Below, piece after piece: positions 28,327 to 32,306 of a stretch of DNA of 32,306 nt. A program made the position numbers and the translations under genes. The notes beneath the pieces were generated by a model. That model saw nothing but the letters and a program-made list of their open reading frames with translations, did not search any database and had not been told where the DNA came from. Each line of letters opens with the position of its first letter. Within the stretch, counting starts at the first letter, position 1. The DNA is from Chloroflexota bacterium (GTDB lineage: Bacteria; Chloroflexota; Dehalococcoidia; DSTF01; JACRBR01). Location: positions 1-32,306 of the forward strand of contig JACRBR010000195.1 in NCBI GenBank assembly GCA_016213125.1, written 5' to 3'.

Positions 28327-29007
28327 CTGTTACACGGCATCGAAAACGCCCTCCTCGACTTCATCACGGGCGTCTACAACACGATAGGCTGGCCCGGCGT
28401 CATCTTCATGATGGCCGTCGAATCCGCCTGCATCCCCCTTCCCAGCGAGCTCATCATGCCCATCGCGGGCTGGAAGCTCATCGAGGAGAAGGATCGCGGG
28501 CTGGAGTGGGTGCTCCTCGCCGGCTTCTTTGGGGCCATAGGCAACACCGTAGGCTCGCTCGTCGCCTACTACGTCGGCGCGTACGGCGGCCGCCCCTTCG
28601 CTGAGAAGTACGGAAAGTACTTCCTCGTCTCTCACCACGATCTCGATCTCGCCGATCGATTCTTCAAGAGATGGGGCAACTGGGCCGTGTTCGGATCGCG
28701 CGTGCTTCCTGTTGTGCGTACATTCATCAGCCTGCCCGCCGGGATCTCGCGCATGCCGGTGTGGCAGTTCACGGCCTACACGTTCGTGGGCGCGTTCATC
28801 TGGTCTGTACCCCTTGCCTATGGCGGATATAAACTTGGCGAGAACTACGAAGACCTCCGCAATTGGATGCGCCCGGCGGACTATCCCATCGCGGCCATCA
28901 TCGTGATTGCGGTGGCCTGGTACGTGTACAGGCACATCAAGCGGGCCTGGTGGACCGGTGGCGAGCACGCCGCCGCTCCCGAGCCCGAGGCAGAGCGCTC
29001 GGTCTAA
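28327..29007 (+). CDS. DedA/VTT-domain family membrane protein
   Basis: GWPGVIFMMAVESACIPLPSELIMPIAGW, FGSRVLPVVRTFISLPAGISRMPVWQFTAYTFVGAFIWS; start upstream of ATG 28408, probably a non-ATG codon near 28327. Confidence 0.85.
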   Translation: MLHGIENALLDFITGVYNTIGWPGVIFMMAVESACIPLPSELIMPIAGWKLIEEKDRGLEWVLLAGFFGAIGNTVGSLVAYYVGAYGGRPFAEKYGKYFLVSHHDLDLADRFFKRWGNWAVFGSRVLPVVRTFISLPAGISRMPVWQFTAYTFVGAFIWSVPLAYGGYKLGENYEDLRNWMRPADYPIAAIIVIAVAWYVYRHIKRAWWTGGEHAAAPEPEAERSV

Positions 29008-29091
29008 GGCGGGGTACCGGCGCGACGAAGATAGGCTGGACTCAGGAGAAGCCCGCAAGGGCAGGGACTGAGGGCAGGGAGTGCACGGCCT

Positions 29092-30288
29092 ATGATGATC
29101 GTCCGCGTGTTTGCCGCGGCCGCCAAACCGGCGCTCGTCACTGGCGCCATCGCCGCCGCTACGGCCGGTGGCTGGTTCGCCTTCAACAACATCACCGGCG
29201 ATGCCCCGACCGCGTTCGAGCGCCTCCAGTCCGCGGGCACGCGCCTCCTCGTGAGCGAGTTCGGCACCAACTCCGACACCATCGTTGCCATCGACCCGGC
29301 CGACCCGGGGGGCGCTCGCGACGTCATCGCCACCATCGACCACGCACCGGAGTACGGCATCACCGCGGCCCTGTCGCCCGATGGCGAGGCGATCGCCTAC
29401 ACCGCCCTGCCCCTCGATACACCGAAGCCTGCCCCGGACGCCCCTGCCATCGCCGGCATAGTCGCGGCCGGCGGCGATGTGGCCGTGCTCGCCACCGATG
29501 TCGATCTCGTCGTCCCGCCCGTCTGGTCGCCCGATAGCGACGCCATCATTGTCCGAAAGAACACCCGGTGCGAAGACGCCGGCCTGTCGTGCGACGAATT
29601 CCCCGCTGGCGCCTTCGAGCTGATCCGGCTCGGCCGCGATGGCTCGCGCACGACGATCACCTCGTGGCGCAGCGCCGCCGCGTTCCCCATCGCCTTCTCC
29701 CCGGATGGCGCCGCGTTCTACTTCGCGACGCTGGACGCCACCGGTACGGATCTCTACCGCGTCGCCCCGGACGGCAGCGACGAGTCGATGATCGCGCACC
29801 TCAGCGACCAGGTGGCGCGCGACTGGCGCATCTCCCCCGACGGATCTGCGCTCGCGTATTCCGCCGCTGAAAGCGGACCGGCGCCCATGATCGTCGCCCG
29901 CGTCGTCGATCTGGCCACCGGCGCGATCAGCGATGCCATTTCGACGAGCGCGCTCGAGGCGGGGCCCCCCAGCACCGGCGTCTCGCGCGGCGAGTTCAAC
30001 CCCGCCTGGACGCCCGATGGCGACCTGACTGTGGCCGCCCTGAATCTCGACGGCGGCGCCGGCGCTGTGACAATGTCCGACCTCGGCGCCACCGAGGAAA
30101 CCCAAAACACCGACAGCATCGATCTGCCCCTTGGCTGGTCGCCCGACGGACGAACGCTGGCCGTGCGCGCGGTCGAAGGCGAGACGCCCTTCGAGGCGGG
30201 CGCCAGCCACGTCGAGCTTGTGCGCGACGGCGAGCGGGAACGCATCTCGGACAGCAGCGACATCTCGATCGTGGGGTGGACGGAGTGA
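29092..30288 (+). CDS. TolB/PD40-type beta-propeller protein with N-terminal membrane anchor
   Basis: ALSPDGEAIAYTALP, WSPDSDAIIVRKN, FSPDGAAFYFATLDATGTDLYRVAPDGSDESMIAHLS, ISPDGSALAYSA, WSPDGRTLAVRAV. Confidence 0.8.
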   Translation: MMIVRVFAAAAKPALVTGAIAAATAGGWFAFNNITGDAPTAFERLQSAGTRLLVSEFGTNSDTIVAIDPADPGGARDVIATIDHAPEYGITAALSPDGEAIAYTALPLDTPKPAPDAPAIAGIVAAGGDVAVLATDVDLVVPPVWSPDSDAIIVRKNTRCEDAGLSCDEFPAGAFELIRLGRDGSRTTITSWRSAAAFPIAFSPDGAAFYFATLDATGTDLYRVAPDGSDESMIAHLSDQVARDWRISPDGSALAYSAAESGPAPMIVARVVDLATGAISDAISTSALEAGPPSTGVSRGEFNPAWTPDGDLTVAALNLDGGAGAVTMSDLGATEETQNTDSIDLPLGWSPDGRTLAVRAVEGETPFEAGASHVELVRDGERERISDSSDISIVGWTE

Positions 30289-31667
30289 TGGGTCGCTGGT
30301 TGCGCCGGACCAGGCGTTGGTCAGCGGTTTCCGTGACCGCGCTGGCAGTCACTCTGGTGCTGCTCGCGGCGCCGGAAGGACACAGGCACGCGCGCGTGGC
30401 GGAGGCCTGCGCCTTCGTCGAACCCCCGACGACCTACGAGACCACGGAGGATCGCCGCCTCTACATGGCCGCGATGGACCTGGCCGCCTACGACATGCTC
30501 TTCCCCCGCGACCGGTTCTTCTCGCAGGCCTACGTCGAGAGCGGCACACGGTCCAATCGCACCAACGGCCCCGACACCTACATCCCACCGACGCTGCTGA
30601 AGTCGATCAGCTGGCTGGAGAGCTCATCGTCCCAGGGATCGCCCGCGCTGCCGTTCGGTGCCATCGGGCCCGGACTCGTGTCCTTCGACTGCGGCTACGG
30701 CATCGCGCAGGTGACCAGCGGCATGACCGCGCCCCTCGGCGAGAGCGGCCAGCCCACCGACGAGCAGGCGCTCGTCGCCACGCACTTCGCATACAACATC
30801 GGGCGCGGCGCGGCGATCCTCATCGACAAGTGGAACGCCGCCCCGGAGGGACGCCCCATCTCCGGGATCGATACGAACAGCGACCCGCACATCGTGGAAA
30901 ACTGGTACTTCGCTGCCTGGGGCTACAACGGCTTCACCGGTCCCGGCGCCAACCGCAGCAACCACCCGCTTGATCCCATCTACGGCTCCTGGCCGCGCAC
31001 GCCCTATAGCTGCGGCGCCGCGAACGACGGCCTCGGCCACAACCGGTCGCAGTACCCGTACCAGGAGCTGGTCTTCGGTTGCATGGCCCACCCTCCGGCG
31101 GTGCAGGGCCAGCCGTTGTGGAAGGCGCTCGACGTCACCCTCCCCGACTTGAACAACGCCTACTGGCGCACGCCCCTCGATCTCGAGAACTTCGACGCTC
31201 CGTACGCCGCCATGGACATCCCCACCCCCAAGCCCGATCACACCGACCCAACATTGAAGCCCCCGGACTGGGTGCGCGGCCTCGTGCTCGGCGCACCGCG
31301 ACTCTCGGTCGACCGCCCGATCCTGCTGGTGAACGTGCGCCCCGGCAAGTCGGCGACGCCCGCCGAAGTGCGCATCGCCAACACCGGGTCCGGCATCGTG
31401 CCCTGGCGCGTCAGCGCGAACAAGAGCTGGATCACCGTCTCCCGGCAGGCCGGCGTTGCCGTCGGTAACGACATGGTCTGCCTGAACGACTCCCCGTGCG
31501 AGCGCACCGCCGTCCTCAAGATCTCCGTCGACCCCACCAAGGTGCTCGGCTCCGACGCCGCCGTCGTGAAGATCCAGGGCCTCGGCCAGGGCGCCGGCGC
31601 CGCCGAGATCGCCGTCTTCATCAAGATCAACGTCGCCATCGGCGTCCCCGGCACCACAAAGAACTGA
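30288..31667 (+). CDS. Secreted lytic-transglycosylase-like protein with BACON-like C-terminal domain
   Basis: Signal-like N-terminus; SISWLESSSSQGSPALPFG...FDCGYGIAQVTSGM...FAYNIGRGAAIL; IVPWRVSANKSWITVSRQAG. Start overlaps preceding stop (TGATG). Confidence 0.6.
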   Translation: MGRWLRRTRRWSAVSVTALAVTLVLLAAPEGHRHARVAEACAFVEPPTTYETTEDRRLYMAAMDLAAYDMLFPRDRFFSQAYVESGTRSNRTNGPDTYIPPTLLKSISWLESSSSQGSPALPFGAIGPGLVSFDCGYGIAQVTSGMTAPLGESGQPTDEQALVATHFAYNIGRGAAILIDKWNAAPEGRPISGIDTNSDPHIVENWYFAAWGYNGFTGPGANRSNHPLDPIYGSWPRTPYSCGAANDGLGHNRSQYPYQELVFGCMAHPPAVQGQPLWKALDVTLPDLNNAYWRTPLDLENFDAPYAAMDIPTPKPDHTDPTLKPPDWVRGLVLGAPRLSVDRPILLVNVRPGKSATPAEVRIANTGSGIVPWRVSANKSWITVSRQAGVAVGNDMVCLNDSPCERTAVLKISVDPTKVLGSDAAVVKIQGLGQGAGAAEIAVFIKINVAIGVPGTTKN

Positions 31668-31670
31668 CTT

Positions 31671-31715
31671 GCTTGGCCTGCGTCGCCGCGACCGAAGGGT
31701 CGCTCGCGGCCAAGC
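31671..31715 (+). terminator. Two-tier hairpin after the transglycosylase-like gene
   Basis: Outer stem GCTTGGCC/GGCCAAGC, inner GCGACC-GAAG-GGTCGC; no T-tract. Confidence 0.5.
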
Positions 31716-31785
31716 CACCGGTATTCCGGGCCCTTCCTTGGGCTGGCGGGCGCCCACCCCACCTGCCAATTTCAACGATTGGGGC

Positions 31786-31815
31786 TTGATCCAGAGCCCA
31801 ATGCTGGTCTAGAAT
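31786..31815 (+). promoter_or_regulatory. groEL promoter TTGATC-N18-TAGAAT
   Basis: Good -35/-10 spacing, directly upstream of CIRCE. Confidence 0.7.
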
Positions 31816-31818
31816 CGA

Positions 31819-31845
31819 TTAGCACTCCCGCCCGGAGAGTGCCAG
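31819..31845 (+). promoter_or_regulatory. CIRCE element (HrcA operator) TTAGCACTC-N9-GAGTGCCAG
   Basis: Matches consensus TTAGCACTC-N9-GAGTGCTAA at 16 of 18 arm positions. Confidence 0.9.
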
Positions 31846-31902
31846 ATTCACGCGAACCCCAAAGTAAAACAGAGTCAAAACCCATAGCGGAGGACGAGCT
31901 AA

Positions 31903-32306
<404 letters not shown>

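Noticed and set aside
28330-30210. Long minus-strand ORF (626 aa)
   Set aside because: Antisense to the DedA and PD40 genes, which have clear family motifs; translation is compositionally shadow-like.

Overview
High-GC bacterial chromosomal window, possibly Chloroflexota-like (gene content only; not verified). Most of it is core or housekeeping sequence: murJ (partial), argS, pnp, rpsO, degV-family, a gyrB-type topoisomerase subunit, rpsU and groEL (partial). Mixed in are TetR regulators, a P450, an HD-GYP protein, a hicAB-like pair, three TolB/PD40-type propeller proteins and a Tat-type N,N-dimethylformamidase-like protein. I found no CRISPR array, rRNA, convincing tRNA or transposase. Points most worth a second look: (1) the gyrB-type protein reads [15 protein letters not shown] where EGDSAGGSAKQGRDR is expected, so the Toprim catalytic Glu is lost in an otherwise well-conserved protein; (2) two intergenic regions around a frameshifted TolB-like gene share one architecture, in which a purine-rich period-7 array begins at a stop codon, is followed by palindromic dispersed repeats, and ends in an oppositely oriented period-7 array, with further period-7 tracts elsewhere; (3) ArgRS has TAGN in place of its HxGH signature; (4) a tetR-P450 locus has a 14-bp perfect palindrome between -35 and -10 and an apparently leaderless start; (5) PNPase carries a long RGG-rich tail and a 5' hairpin. 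All coordinates and motifs were read by eye; no database search was run.
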